DNA of 59,443 nt from Paenibacillus tyrphae (lineage in GTDB: Bacteria > Bacillota > Bacilli > Paenibacillales > NBRC-103111), in contig NZ_JAMZAW010000039.1 in NCBI RefSeq assembly GCF_024158745.1, positions 1 through 59,443 on the forward strand, given 5' to 3'. The notes beneath the pieces are model-generated. The model was not told the DNA's origin. It saw only the letters and a list, made by a program, of their open reading frames with translations, and made no database searches. Positions 14,085-23,102 of this stretch are shown in pieces; the stretch's first letter is position 1; every line of letters starts with the position of its first letter. A program made the position numbers and the translations under genes.

Positions 14085-15386
14085 CTATTTATTAATGAAG
14101 CCTTTGTAGTGGCGTTTGATCAGTTGGCTTTCGATTTGTTTCATCGTCTCAAGTCCTACACCGATAACGATCAGCAAAGACGTACCGCCAATGGTAACGG
14201 AGTTCGGCAGCCCAGCCACAGAACCGATGATCATTGGAAGGATCGAGATGGCAGACAGGAATAGCGCACCGGACAATGTGATTCGGGTCATGACTCTCGT
14301 CAAGTAAACCGAGGTCGTTTTGCCCGGACGGATGCCTGGAATATATCCGCCATTTTTCTTCATCTGATCCGCCATTTGCACAGGGTTCATCTGTACAAAC
14401 GTGTAGAAATACGTAAAGCCGATGATCAACAAAACGTACAGCACCATACCGAGCGGATGCGTGTAGTTCAAGTTGGTGATAATCCATTCCGCCACAGCGT
14501 TACCTCTCCAGAAGCTTGCAATCGTCGGAGGAAACACTAACAGCGAAAGCGCGAAGATGACCGGAATGACGCCAGCCGCATTTACTTTAAGCGGAATGTG
14601 CGTCGACTGTCCTCCGAACATTTTGCGTCCTACCACCCGTTTTGCATACTGCACCGGAATTTTACGAACGCCCTGCTGGACGAAAATCACACCGGCGATC
14701 AAGGCAATGACCACGACGGCAATAATAACGACCTTCAAGATGTTAAGGAAGAGCGCGCCGCCTGCATCTGCAAATTGCGTTTGGTATATTTGTCCGATGC
14801 CAGTCGGGATTGCCGCAACAATCCCTGCGAAGATGATAATGGAAATACCATTTCCAATGCCATTTTCGGTGATTTGTTCCCCTAACCACATCAGAAAAGC
14901 AGTCCCAGCCGTAAGCACGATCGCGATCAACGCATACGTCGTAAAGTTCGGATTGATCACAAGACCGGCATATAGACGGTTAAATCCGATCGCCAGACCA
15001 AATGCTTGGATGATTCCTAGCACAATGGTCCCGTAACGGGTGATCTGGCTTAACTTCTTTCTGCCGACTTCTCCTTCTTTAGCCCATTGCGTGAATGTCG
15101 GAATGACATCCATGGAAAGAAGCTGCACGATGATGGATGCCGTGATATACGGCATAATCCCCATCGCGAAGATGGAGAATTGGAACAACGCGCCGCCGGA
15201 GAATGTATTCAGCAAGCCGAATACACCACCTGCGTTAGCTTGGTCTTGAAGCTTGAGAATGTCTGTGTTGATGTTAGGTACCGGAATAAAAGCACCAATT
15301 CTGTAGACGATCAGCACCAGAAGGGTGAACAGGATCCGTCTCCTCAGATCGTCTACTTTCATAATATTGGATATGGTACGAAACAT
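14085..15386 (-). CDS. secY: Protein translocase subunit SecY
   Basis: A 433-residue polytopic membrane protein with about ten transmembrane segments, the channel of the SecYEG translocon. It begins with the usual cytosolic MFRTISNIMKVDDLRRRI. The plug-region FSGGALFQFSIFAMGIMPYI follows the first membrane segment. ATG at 15386 overlaps the rplO stop (TAATG). SecE is encoded at 41.3 kb. Confidence 0.97.
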   Translation of the reverse strand: MFRTISNIMKVDDLRRRILFTLLVLIVYRIGAFIPVPNINTDILKLQDQANAGGVFGLLNTFSGGALFQFSIFAMGIMPYITASIIVQLLSMDVIPTFTQWAKEGEVGRKKLSQITRYGTIVLGIIQAFGLAIGFNRLYAGLVINPNFTTYALIAIVLTAGTAFLMWLGEQITENGIGNGISIIIFAGIVAAIPTGIGQIYQTQFADAGGALFLNILKVVIIAVVVIALIAGVIFVQQGVRKIPVQYAKRVVGRKMFGGQSTHIPLKVNAAGVIPVIFALSLLVFPPTIASFWRGNAVAEWIITNLNYTHPLGMVLYVLLIIGFTYFYTFVQMNPVQMADQMKKNGGYIPGIRPGKTTSVYLTRVMTRITLSGALFLSAISILPMIIGSVAGLPNSVTIGGTSLLIVIGVGLETMKQIESQLIKRHYKGFINK

Positions 15387-15826
15387 TAAATCACCTCGGT
15401 TTTACCGCCGGCAGCCTGGATTTTCTCTACCGCAGATTGGGAGAACTTGCTAGCCTTAACGTTCAGCTGAACCGTGATTTCACCGTTACCCAAAATTTTG
15501 ATGCCATCTTTAGGGTTTTTCACGATGCCGGATTCCAAAAGAACTTCAGGAGTTACTTCCGTACCTGCTGCAAACTTGTTCAAATCCTCTACGTTGATAA
15601 CCGCATATTCCGTACGGAATCTGTTGTTAAATCCACGTTTTGGCAAGCGACGATAAAGCGGGTTCTGACCGCCTTCGAAGCCCGGACGGACACCGCCGCC
15701 GGAACGGGCGTTTTGACCTTTGTGACCGCGAGTAGCTGTTTTACCCATCCCACTACCGATACCACGACCTACACGCTTGCGCGTATCGCGGGAACCTGGA
15801 GCGGAAGAAAGCTCATGCAATTTCAT
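15386..15826 (-). CDS. rplO: 50S ribosomal protein L15
   Basis: A 146-residue L15, a late-assembly protein with a long Gly/Arg-rich N-terminal extension (KRVGRGIGSGMGKTATRGHKG). ATG at 15826 is chosen because GAGGAGGTG lies upstream; the in-frame GTG at 15835 is inside that site. Confidence 0.97.
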   Translation of the reverse strand: MKLHELSSAPGSRDTRKRVGRGIGSGMGKTATRGHKGQNARSGGGVRPGFEGGQNPLYRRLPKRGFNNRFRTEYAVINVEDLNKFAAGTEVTPEVLLESGIVKNPKDGIKILGNGEITVQLNVKASKFSQSAVEKIQAAGGKTEVI

Positions 15827-15859
15827 CGTTTGCACCTCCTCTAGCTATATGTTAACACC

Positions 15860-16048
15860 TTAAGCTTCAATTTCTTTAACTTCGACCAAGTGGCTTACTT
15901 GGTTAACCATGCCGCGGATTGCAGCATTGTCTTGTTGAGTAACGGATTGATGCAATTTGCGAAGTCCGAGAGCCGTAACCGTACGACGCTGAGTTTCAGG
16001 ACGACCGATCAGGCTGCGCTTGAGGGTAATTTGCAGTTGCTTAGCCAT
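15860..16048 (-). CDS. rpmD: 50S ribosomal protein L30
   Basis: A 62-residue L30 starting MAKQLQITLKRSLIGRP, full length for the bacterial family, with the LGLRKLHQSV segment. It lies between rpsE and rplO as in other spc operons. Confidence 0.96.
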   Translation of the reverse strand: MAKQLQITLKRSLIGRPETQRRTVTALGLRKLHQSVTQQDNAAIRGMVNQVSHLVEVKEIEA

Positions 16049-16058
16049 GGTATCCCTC

Positions 16059-16556
16059 CTAACCTAAGAGTTCTTCTACGGTTTTACCGCGAAGCTTAGC
16101 AACCTCTTCCGCACGCTTCAGGCGCTGTAAGCCTTCCAGAGTAGCGTTAACCATGTTGATGGAGTTCGAAGACCCGAGGGACTTCGTCAGAATGTCGCCT
16201 ACGCCTGCCAGTTCAAGAACCGCACGAACCGGGCCGCCGGCGATAACTCCGGTACCTTTCGAAGCAGGCTTAAGCAATACGCGTCCTGCGCCGAAATGTC
16301 CGATCACCATGTGAGGAATAGTCGTTCCGACGATAGGAACGTGAATCAGGTTTTTCTTCGCATCTTCGATACCTTTGCGAATCGCATCAGGTACCTCGGA
16401 AGCTTTACCGATTCCCGCGCCTACCCAACCTTTGCCGTCGCCCACAACCACGAGTGCGCTAAAGCTGAAACGGCGACCGCCCTTTACGACTTTAGCTACG
16501 CGGTTAATATGAACGACTTTTTCAGTCAGTTCTAATGTATTGGGATCAATACGCAA
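16059..16556 (-). CDS. rpsE: 30S ribosomal protein S5
   Basis: A 165-residue S5, important for decoding fidelity and assembly. It has VVKGGRRFSFSALVVVGDGKG in the N-terminal RNA-binding domain and the C-terminal GSSNSINMVNATLEGL. The start is a TTG at 16556 with AAGGAGGT 8 nt upstream. The loop residues around VKGGRR show no deletion of the kind linked to spectinomycin resistance. Confidence 0.96.
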   Translation of the reverse strand: MRIDPNTLELTEKVVHINRVAKVVKGGRRFSFSALVVVGDGKGWVGAGIGKASEVPDAIRKGIEDAKKNLIHVPIVGTTIPHMVIGHFGAGRVLLKPASKGTGVIAGGPVRAVLELAGVGDILTKSLGSSNSINMVNATLEGLQRLKRAEEVAKLRGKTVEELLG

Positions 16557-16585
16557 GTCCTTTACCTCCTTATTGATGAATTGGA

Positions 16586-16954
16586 TTAGAATTCAAGACC
16601 TGCTTCACGAGCAGCGTCAGCAAGTGCTTTAACACGTCCATGGTACAGGTAACCGCCGCGGTCGAAAACGACTTTCGCGATACCTGCTTTTTTCGCACGC
16701 TCAGCGATCAGAGCGCCGACTTTCGAAGCTGCTTCTGCGTTTCCGCCGTTTCCGAGCCCTTCTTTGAGCTCTTTGTCCTGCGTAGAAGCCGCTGCGATCG
16801 TTACGCCTTTAACGTCGTCGATCAGTTGTGCGTACATATGCTTAGAGGAACGGAAAATGTTCAGACGAGGACGTTCCGTCGTTCCTTGAATTTTCTTACG
16901 AACGCGAAGATGTCTTTTCAAACGCGCTTTGTTTTTATCGCCTTTAGTAATCAT
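16586..16954 (-). CDS. rplR: 50S ribosomal protein L18
   Basis: A 122-residue L18 that binds 5S rRNA with L5. It has RPRLNIFRSSKHMYAQLIDD and the GGYLYHGRVKALADAAREAGLEF end (conserved FDRGGYLYHGRVKALADAA). ATG at 16954 is chosen for AAAGGAG upstream and the MITKGDKNKAR start. Confidence 0.96.
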   Translation of the reverse strand: MITKGDKNKARLKRHLRVRKKIQGTTERPRLNIFRSSKHMYAQLIDDVKGVTIAAASTQDKELKEGLGNGGNAEAASKVGALIAERAKKAGIAKVVFDRGGYLYHGRVKALADAAREAGLEF

Positions 16955-17019
16955 TCGAGGTTCACTCCTTTCGAGTTGGATCATCCGAAGTTCGGATTAT
17001 GCGCTCAGCTTAAGCAGCC

Positions 17020-17562
17020 TTATTTCTTCTTACCGGCTTTACCTTCTTTGCGAAGGATACGCTCGCCTTCGTATTTGATACCTTTGCCTTTATACGGCTC
17101 AGGCTCACGAACGGAACGAACTTTTGCTGCCGTAGCTCCAACCAACTCTTTGTCGATCCCTTTGACGATGATCTTAGTGTTGGAAGGAACTTCGAACTCG
17201 ATACCGTTCTCCGGCTCGATTTCAACCGGGTGGGAGTAACCTACGTTCAGAACCAGCTTGTTGCCGGATTTGTTCGCACGGTAACCTACGCCGACGAGAT
17301 CAAGAGATTTAGCAAAACCATCAGTTACTCCGCTAACCATGTTTTGTACGACACTGCGGGTCGTACCATGCAGAGAGCGGTGCAATTTATTGTCGGAAGG
17401 ACGTTCTACGGTCAGAACATTGTCCTCAACGCTGATCTTCATATCTCTATGCAATTCACGGCTCAAAGTGCCTTTCGGACCTTTTACCGTAATGAGTGTA
17501 TTGTCAATAGTCACGTTTACTCCGCTTGGGATCGTGATCGGTTTGCGACCAATACGGGACAT
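17020..17562 (-). CDS. rplF: 50S ribosomal protein L6
   Basis: A 180-residue L6 at the base of the L7/L12 stalk. It starts MSRIGRKPITIPSGV and has the C-terminal EPYKGKGIKYEGE motif and a lysine-rich tail. ATG at 17562 follows GGAGGTG by 6 nt. Confidence 0.97.
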   Translation of the reverse strand: MSRIGRKPITIPSGVNVTIDNTLITVKGPKGTLSRELHRDMKISVEDNVLTVERPSDNKLHRSLHGTTRSVVQNMVSGVTDGFAKSLDLVGVGYRANKSGNKLVLNVGYSHPVEIEPENGIEFEVPSNTKIIVKGIDKELVGATAAKVRSVREPEPYKGKGIKYEGERILRKEGKAGKKK

Positions 17563-17593
17563 GTTGTGCACCTCCGTTCATTCAAAATCTAGA

Positions 17594-17992
17594 TTACCAA
17601 ACGTAGCAGATTACCTCTCCGCCAGCTTTGGATTGACGAGCTTCTTTATCCGTCATCACGCCTTTGGACGTGGACAGAATTGCGATTCCCAAACCGCCAA
17701 GTACGCGAGGCACTTCTTGGCTTTTCGCGTAAACGCGAAGGCCCGGTTTGCTGATTCTTTTCAGTCCTGTAATAACGCGCTCATTGTTAGGGCCGTATTT
17801 CAGGAACAAGCGGATGATGCCTTGCTTGCTGTCTTCGATATATTCAGCGTCACGAATGAAGCCTTCCTTCTTGAGGATCTCAGCGATTTCTCTTTTGACC
17901 TTCGAAGCCGGAATTTCGACAGTTTCATGACGAACGACGTTAGCGTTGCGGATGCGTGTAAGCATATCTGCAATTGGATCGGACATAACCAT
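17594..17992 (-). CDS. rpsH: 30S ribosomal protein S8
   Basis: A 132-residue S8, a primary 16S rRNA-binding protein of the platform. It contains DPIADMLTRIRNANV and ends GGEVICYVW. Two ATGs are possible (17992 and 17986); the first is better spaced from GGAGGT. Confidence 0.97.
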   Translation of the reverse strand: MVMSDPIADMLTRIRNANVVRHETVEIPASKVKREIAEILKKEGFIRDAEYIEDSKQGIIRLFLKYGPNNERVITGLKRISKPGLRVYAKSQEVPRVLGGLGIAILSTSKGVMTDKEARQSKAGGEVICYVW

Positions 17993-18025
17993 GTGTAGTG
18001 AACCTCCTTCCCGAGAGCTTAAAGT

Positions 18026-18211
18026 TTACCAGCTTGCTTTCTTCACGCCAGGAATCTGGCCTTTGTATGCCAATTCGCGGAAGCAAATTCTGCAAATTTT
18101 GAATTTCCGTAGTACGGAATGCGGGCGACCGCAGCGTTCGCAGCGTGTGTAAGCCTGCACCTTGAATTTCGGAGGACGCTGCTGCTTAATCTTCATCGAA
18201 GTTTTTGCCAC
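18026..18211 (-). CDS. rpsN: 30S ribosomal protein S14, type Z
   Basis: A 61-residue S14 of the short zinc-binding type, with CERC and CRIC pairs and the GRPHSVLRKF core. It starts at GTG 18211. The GGAGG site is rather far (about 11 nt). A degenerate two-hairpin repeat lies directly upstream of that site. Confidence 0.95.
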   Translation of the reverse strand: MAKTSMKIKQQRPPKFKVQAYTRCERCGRPHSVLRKFKICRICFRELAYKGQIPGVKKASW

Positions 18212-18231
18212 TTCAGTTTACACCTCCAAAG

Positions 18232-18260
18232 TCTCCATTAGGAAACTTGCTTCGTAAGCA
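18232..18260 (-). repeat. Two-hairpin SD-linked repeat, rplE-rpsN gap
   Basis: AGTCTCC/GGAAACT (one mismatch, 4-nt loop) and CTTGC/GTAAG (3-nt TTC loop) reproduce the two hairpins of the rpmJ copy. The element lies between the rplE stop and the rpsN ribosome site. Confidence 0.65.
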
Positions 18261-18262
18261 TG

Positions 18263-18805
18263 TTATTTGGAAAACGGCATGCCCAATTGAGCCAACAATT
18301 CGCGGGACTCTTCGTCCGTTTTAGCCGTTGTGACGATAACGATATCCATACCGCGCACTTTATCCACTTTATCGTACTCAACCTCTGGGAAGATGAGTTG
18401 TTCTTTCAAACCGAGCGTGTAGTTACCGCGGCCGTCAAAAGCTTTGGTGGAAACGCCGCGGAAGTCGCGTACGCGAGGAAGAGCAACGTTGAACAATTTA
18501 TCCAAGAAGTGATACATACGCTCGCCGCGAAGCGTAACTTTCACACCGATCGGCATATTTTCACGCAGCTTGAAGCCTGCGATCGATTTTTTCGCTCTGG
18601 TGATAACCGGCTTTTGTCCGGAGATCAACTGCAGATCGTTAACAGCGGTATCGAGTACCTTGGAGTTAGCAACTGCTTCACCAACACCCATGTTGATAAC
18701 CACTTTTTCAATTTTCGGAACCTGCATCACCGTGGTGTAGTTGAATTTCTGCATCAGGGAAGGCGTAATTTCGTTCAAAAAGCGATCTTTCATTCTTGCA
18801 GCCAT
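18263..18805 (-). CDS. rplE: 50S ribosomal protein L5
   Basis: A 180-residue L5, a 5S rRNA-binding protein that touches P-site tRNA. It has VINMGVGEAV, KPVITRAKKSIAGFKLRE and the GMDIVIVTTAKTDEE end. ATG at 18805 has AAGGAGGT upstream. Confidence 0.97.
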   Translation of the reverse strand: MAARMKDRFLNEITPSLMQKFNYTTVMQVPKIEKVVINMGVGEAVANSKVLDTAVNDLQLISGQKPVITRAKKSIAGFKLRENMPIGVKVTLRGERMYHFLDKLFNVALPRVRDFRGVSTKAFDGRGNYTLGLKEQLIFPEVEYDKVDKVRGMDIVIVTTAKTDEESRELLAQLGMPFSK

Positions 18806-18837
18806 GAATCCGTGTACCTCCTTTCTTACTTATACGA

Positions 18838-19191
18838 TTAGTCGATAACTTCGCCGGATTTTTTCGCAACGCGAACTTTTTTGCCGTTGTCCAGCACTTT
18901 GTAACCTACGCGAGTAGGTTGGCCGCTCTTCGGATCTACCAACATCACGTTGGATGCGTGGATCGGAGCTTCTTGCGTGATAATGCCGCCTTGCGGATTT
19001 TGTTGGGAAGGCTTCGAATGCTTCTTGATCATGTTCACGCCTTCGACCAGCACACGGTTTTCACGAGGGAATGCTGCGATAACGCGGCCTTTCTTCCCTT
19101 TGTCTTTACCGGTGATAACAAAAACCGTATCGTCTTTTTTCACGTGCAATTTATTGTTGTGAGACTCGAGTTTCTTCGGTTGTTTTGGCAC
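18838..19191 (-). CDS. rplX: 50S ribosomal protein L24
   Basis: A 117-residue L24, an assembly-initiating protein with a KOW motif (DDTVFVITGKDKGKKGRVI) and HVSNVML-like IHASNVMLVDP. GTG at 19191 is chosen because AGGAGG lies upstream; an earlier GTG at 19200 is in that site. A two-hairpin repeat lies just upstream. Confidence 0.96.
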   Translation of the reverse strand: MPKQPKKLESHNNKLHVKKDDTVFVITGKDKGKKGRVIAAFPRENRVLVEGVNMIKKHSKPSQQNPQGGIITQEAPIHASNVMLVDPKSGQPTRVGYKVLDNGKKVRVAKKSGEVID

Positions 19192-19210
19192 TGTGTACAC
19201 CTCCTACAAA

Positions 19211-19238
19211 CTTTCCTATGAAAGCCGACTTCGTAAGC
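19211..19238 (-). repeat. Two-hairpin SD-linked repeat (degenerate), rplN-rplX gap
   Basis: CTTTC/GAAAG with a 4-nt loop is followed by GACTTCGTAAGC, a decayed second hairpin. In the RNA the first hairpin lies about 6 nt before the AGGAGG of rplX. Sequence matches the rpmJ and rplJ copies best over TTCGTAAGC. Confidence 0.6.
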
Positions 19239-19248
19239 AACTGGTTTA

Positions 19249-19617
19249 TTAGATAACTTCCGGAGCCAGAGAAACGATCTTCATGAAGTCTCTGTCGCGA
19301 AGTTCGCGAGCAACCGGTCCGAAGATACGTGTGCCGCGCGGGCTCTTATCTTCTTTTACAACTACGGCTGCGTTCTCGTCAAAGCTGATGTAGGATCCGT
19401 CCTTACGGCGAGCACCGCGTCTCGTACGCACGACTACTGCTTTAACAACGTCGCCCTTTTTGACAACGCCACCTGGTGTTGCTTCTTTCACGGAGCAGAC
19501 GATCAGATCACCGATGTTAGCCGTACGACGACCCGTACCACCCAACACGCGGATACACATCAGTTGCTTCGCACCAGAGTTGTCAGCTACGTTCAAACGA
19601 GTAAAAGGTTGAATCAT
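19249..19617 (-). CDS. rplN: 50S ribosomal protein L14
   Basis: A 122-residue L14 of the subunit interface. It starts MIQPFTRLNVADNSGAKQL and contains RTRRGARRKDGSYISFDENA. It is full length. It follows rpsQ by 41 nt. Confidence 0.97.
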   Translation of the reverse strand: MIQPFTRLNVADNSGAKQLMCIRVLGGTGRRTANIGDLIVCSVKEATPGGVVKKGDVVKAVVVRTRRGARRKDGSYISFDENAAVVVKEDKSPRGTRIFGPVARELRDRDFMKIVSLAPEVI

Positions 19618-19658
19618 TGTGTATTCCCTCCTTCCGGAATTGATGCCCGATGCTTATA

Positions 19659-19922
19659 TTAAACGATAACCGCTTTTTCTACGACTTCGACCAGTCTCCA
19701 ACGCTTGTCTTTGGAAAGCGGACGAGTTTCCATGATTTTAACAACATCGCCGATTTTCGCTTCGTTGTTTTCGTCATGAGCTTTGAATTTCTTCGTATAT
19801 TTAATGCGTTTGTGGTACAAGTCGTGTTTTTTGTAAGTTTCTACAGCCACAACGATGGTTTTGTCCATTTTGTCGCTTACGACTTTACCCAGCTGCGTTT
19901 TACGCTCGTTGCGTTCAGCCAT
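19659..19922 (-). CDS. rpsQ: 30S ribosomal protein S17
   Basis: An 87-residue OB-fold S17 with VVSDKMDKTIVVAVE and GDVVKIMETRPLSKDKRWRL. ATG at 19922 is chosen because AGGAGGATCT precedes it; the longer frame has no support. Confidence 0.96.
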   Translation of the reverse strand: MAERNERKTQLGKVVSDKMDKTIVVAVETYKKHDLYHKRIKYTKKFKAHDENNEAKIGDVVKIMETRPLSKDKRWRLVEVVEKAVIV

Positions 19923-19946
19923 TCTGAGATCCTCCTCTCTCATTCA

Positions 19947-20147
19947 TTAACTAGTGATTCCCAATTCTCTTTCACGCAAAACAGTCTTTGCCCGGGCAAT
20001 CTCTTTGCGGACTTTTTGAATTTGTACGGGATTATCCAGTTGACCTGTAGCCAGTTGAAAACGGAGGTTAAAGAGCTGCTCTTTAAATCCGGAAATCTTT
20101 TGTTCGATCTCAGCAGTGGTTAAGTTGCGAAATTCACTAGCTTTCAT
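19947..20147 (-). CDS. rpmC: 50S ribosomal protein L29
   Basis: A 66-residue helical L29 near the tunnel exit. It has KEQLFNLRFQLATGQLDNP and IARAKTVLRERE. Its ATG overlaps the last 11 nt of rplP, which suggests translational coupling. Confidence 0.96.
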   Translation of the reverse strand: MKASEFRNLTTAEIEQKISGFKEQLFNLRFQLATGQLDNPVQIQKVRKEIARAKTVLRERELGITS

Positions 20148-20571
20148 TTACTTCACCACCTACTTCTTCTCTTTTCACAAACTTCGTTTTGATCGGCAGC
20201 TTGTGAGAGGCGAGACGCATAGCTTCACGGGCGATTTCTTCGCTTACGCCGGCCAGTTCGAACATAACTTTACCTGGCTTAACGACAGCAACCCATTTTT
20301 CTACGTTACCTTTACCGCTACCCATCCGAACTTCAAGCGGCTTTTGGGTGATCGGTTTGGAAGGGAAAATTTTGATCCAAACTTTACCGCCCCGCTTGAT
20401 GTAACGAGTCATCGCAATACGGGCAGCTTCGATTTGACGGTTGGTTACCCAAGCCGGCTCCATCGCTTGCAAGCCGTATTCACCGAAATGAACTTCCGTA
20501 CCGCCTTTAGCGCGACCGCGCATGTTGCCGCGGTGCTCTTTGCGGTGTTTCACACGTTTAGGAACTAACAT
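20137..20571 (-). CDS. rplP: 50S ribosomal protein L16
   Basis: A 144-residue L16 next to the A site. It starts MLVPKRVKHRKEHRG and has VHFGEYGLQA and the MGSGKGNVEKWVAVVKPG loop. It is 2 nt from rpsC and overlaps rpmC. Confidence 0.97.
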   Translation of the reverse strand: MLVPKRVKHRKEHRGNMRGRAKGGTEVHFGEYGLQAMEPAWVTNRQIEAARIAMTRYIKRGGKVWIKIFPSKPITQKPLEVRMGSGKGNVEKWVAVVKPGKVMFELAGVSEEIAREAMRLASHKLPIKTKFVKREEVGGEVNES

Positions 20572-20573
20572 GA

Positions 20574-21239
20574 TTAGTTGCCTCCTTCCGCAGCAGCCTT
20601 TTTCTTAGCCGTTGGAAGAACTTCGCCACGATAGATCCATACTTTTACGCCGATTCGACCGTAAGTGGTATGAGCTTCAGCTGTACCATAGTCGATGTCC
20701 GCACGCAATGTATGAAGAGGAACCGTACCCTCGCTGTAACCTTCCGTTCTGGCGATTTCCGCTCCGCCCAGACGACCGCTAACCGATGTCTTAATCCCTT
20801 TTGCACCGGCTCTCATCGTTCTTTGAATCGCTTGTTTCAATGCACGACGGAACGATACGCGACGCTCCAATTGTTGTGCAATGCTTTCTGCAACCAAGAT
20901 TGCGTCCAGCTCTGGATGTTTCACTTCAGAGATGTTGATGTGTACTTTTTTGCCGTTCGTCAGCTTAGTCAGGTAACCGCGGATAACTTCAACCTCGGAA
21001 CCGCCTTTACCAATAACCATGCCTGGCTTCGCCGTATGAATCGTCACGTTCACGCGATTAGCGGCACGTTCGATTTCAATGCGGGAAACGGCGGAATCTT
21101 TCAACTTTTGTTTCAAATATTCACGGATTTTTACGTCTTCCATCAGCAAGTCGCCGAAATCTTTACCGGCGTACCATTTGGATTCCCAATCACGGATAAT
21201 ACCGATGCGAAGTCCTACCGGGTTTACTTTTTGACCCAC
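20574..21239 (-). CDS. rpsC: 30S ribosomal protein S3
   Basis: A 221-residue S3 that forms part of the mRNA entry site. The KH domain shows GMVIGKGGSEVEVIR; the C-terminal domain has SGRLGGAEIARTEGYSEG and ends with an alanine/lysine tail. It starts MGQKVNPVGLRIGI. Confidence 0.97.
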   Translation of the reverse strand: MGQKVNPVGLRIGIIRDWESKWYAGKDFGDLLMEDVKIREYLKQKLKDSAVSRIEIERAANRVNVTIHTAKPGMVIGKGGSEVEVIRGYLTKLTNGKKVHINISEVKHPELDAILVAESIAQQLERRVSFRRALKQAIQRTMRAGAKGIKTSVSGRLGGAEIARTEGYSEGTVPLHTLRADIDYGTAEAHTTYGRIGVKVWIYRGEVLPTAKKKAAAEGGN

Positions 21240-21252
21240 ACGTTGTCCCTCC

Positions 21253-21588
21253 TTATTTCTCAGATACCACTAATGTAATGTGGCTGGTACGTTTATTGAT
21301 GCGGCTCGCACGACCCATCGCACGAGGACGGAATCTTTTCAAAGTCGGGCCTTGGTCCACAAATACTTGCGAAACCACCAGACTGTTAGGATCCATGGAG
21401 TAGTTATGCTCCGCGTTGGCAATAGCCGAGTTGAGCAATTTCTCAACGATCGGGGAAGCTGCTTTCGGCGTGTGACGCAGGATTGCGATCGCTTCACCCA
21501 CTTGCTTGCCGCGAATCAAGTCAACAACGAGTTGCGCTTTGCGCGGAGCAATTCGAACGTATCTTACAATAGCTTTAGCTTGTTGCAT
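21253..21588 (-). CDS. rplV: 50S ribosomal protein L22
   Basis: A 111-residue L22 whose loop lines the exit tunnel. It has AKAIVRYVRIAPRKAQLVVDLIRG-like sequence at the start and the loop GPTLKRFRPRAMGRASRI. ATG at 21588 follows GAGGAGGTA; the ORF extends 6 codons upstream without support. Confidence 0.97.
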   Translation of the reverse strand: MQQAKAIVRYVRIAPRKAQLVVDLIRGKQVGEAIAILRHTPKAASPIVEKLLNSAIANAEHNYSMDPNSLVVSQVFVDQGPTLKRFRPRAMGRASRINKRTSHITLVVSEK

Positions 21589-21633
21589 GGATGTACCTCC
21601 TCTCATTCACAAACTGATCTGTAGGTTCCGAGC

Positions 21634-21915
21634 CTAGCGTTTACCCGTCTTCTTATCGTCGTCGTGTCCTTTGTAAGTACGGGTTGGTGCAAACTCACCG
21701 AGTTTATGTCCGACCATATCTTCCGTTACGTATACCGGAACATGCTTTCTGCCGTCATACACACCGAACGTGTGACCGATGAATTGCGGGAAAATCGTGG
21801 AGCGGCGAGACCAAGTTTTGATCACTTGTTTCTTTGCGCCCTCAACGTTCATACCTTCGACTTTCTTCAAAAGGTAGCCATCTACGAAAGGCCCTTTTTT
21901 CAAACTGCGACCCAT
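21634..21915 (-). CDS. rpsS: 30S ribosomal protein S19
   Basis: A 93-residue S19 of the 30S head, starting MGRSLKKGPFVDGYLLKKV and containing the TWSRRSTIFPQFIGHT and YVTEDMVGHKLGEFAPTR segments. Confidence 0.97.
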   Translation of the reverse strand: MGRSLKKGPFVDGYLLKKVEGMNVEGAKKQVIKTWSRRSTIFPQFIGHTFGVYDGRKHVPVYVTEDMVGHKLGEFAPTRTYKGHDDDKKTGKR

Positions 21916-21948
21916 GCTTCGTTCCTCCCTTCTTTAACCGAACCGTAA

Positions 21949-22779
21949 TTACTTCGTGCGGCGACGTACAATATATTGATTGGAAGCCTTGTTTTTCTTC
22001 CGTGTTTTGTATCCGAGCGTCGGTTTGCCCCAAGGAGACATCGGGGATTTGCGTCCGATCGGGGAGCGACCTTCACCACCACCGTGCGGGTGATCGTTCG
22101 GGTTCATAACGGAACCGCGAACTTCCGGTCTTTGACCCAACCAACGGGAACGGCCGGCTTTACCGATCTTCACGAGTTCGTAATCTTCGTTACCCACGGA
22201 ACCGATTGTCGCGCGGCAAACTTTGAGGATTTTTCTCATTTCGCCGGAAGACAAGCGAACCGTTACATATTGCTCTTCTTTACCGAGCAATTGAGCTTCC
22301 GTACCAGCTGCGCGAACCAATTGTCCGCCTTTGCCAGGCTTCAGCTCGATGTTGTGGATAACCGTACCTACCGGAATGTTTTCCAAAGGAAGCGCGTTAC
22401 CGATTTTGATGTCGGCATCCGGACCGGATACGATTTGATCGCCCACTTTCAAGCCTTTCGGAGCGATGATGTAGCGTTTCTCGCCATCCACGTAGTGGAT
22501 CAGTGCGATGTTAGCGGAACGGTTCGGATCGTATTCGATTGTAGCAACGCGACCAGGTATTCCATCTTTGTTCCGTTTGAAATCGATGATGCGGTATTTA
22601 CGTTTGTGTCCGCCGCCTTGGTGACGAACCGTAATTTTACCTTGGTTGTTCCGACCCGCTTTTTTGCTCAGAGGAGCCAAAAGCGATTTCTCCGGTGTGG
22701 ATGTTGTGATTTCTTCAAAAGTAGAAACCGACATCGCACGTCTTGCAGGAGAGGTTGGTTTATATTTTTTAATTGGCAC
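21949..22779 (-). CDS. rplB: 50S ribosomal protein L2
   Basis: A 276-residue L2 near the peptidyl-transferase centre. It has RHQGGGHKRKYRIIDF, the key AGRSRWLGQRPEVRGSVMNP and DHPHGGGEGRSPIGRKSP, with the conserved His. It starts MPIKKYKPTSPARRAMSV. Confidence 0.98.
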   Translation of the reverse strand: MPIKKYKPTSPARRAMSVSTFEEITTSTPEKSLLAPLSKKAGRNNQGKITVRHQGGGHKRKYRIIDFKRNKDGIPGRVATIEYDPNRSANIALIHYVDGEKRYIIAPKGLKVGDQIVSGPDADIKIGNALPLENIPVGTVIHNIELKPGKGGQLVRAAGTEAQLLGKEEQYVTVRLSSGEMRKILKVCRATIGSVGNEDYELVKIGKAGRSRWLGQRPEVRGSVMNPNDHPHGGGEGRSPIGRKSPMSPWGKPTLGYKTRKKNKASNQYIVRRRTK

Positions 22780-22805
22780 GTGGATTCCCTCCTTACTTCA
22801 AAAAA

Positions 22806-23102
22806 TTAAACTTGCGAGTTTTCAAAGAACTCCAGTTCTTTGCTGTCTGCGCTTAAAGTGACGATCGCTTTTTTCCATTCGGACGTATATCCGGAATAAC
22901 GGCCATAACGCTTCGGCTTCGCCGGCATTCTGAGCGTATTCACGTTCGTTACTTTTACTTTGAAGATTTGCTCGATCGCTTGTTTGACTTCCGTTTTATT
23001 GGAACGGATGTCCACTTCGAACACATATTTCTTTTCCGCCATCATTTCGCTGGAACGTTCGGTAATGACCGGGCGCTTAATAATATCGCGAGGGTTCTTC
23101 AT
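22806..23102 (-). CDS. rplW: 50S ribosomal protein L23
   Basis: A 98-residue L23 at the tunnel exit, the docking site for trigger factor and SRP. It has IIKRPVITERSSEMMAEKKY and VNTLRMPAKPKRYGRYSGY. ATG overlaps the rplD stop by one base (TAATG). Confidence 0.97.
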   Translation of the reverse strand: MKNPRDIIKRPVITERSSEMMAEKKYVFEVDIRSNKTEVKQAIEQIFKVKVTNVNTLRMPAKPKRYGRYSGYTSEWKKAIVTLSADSKELEFFENSQV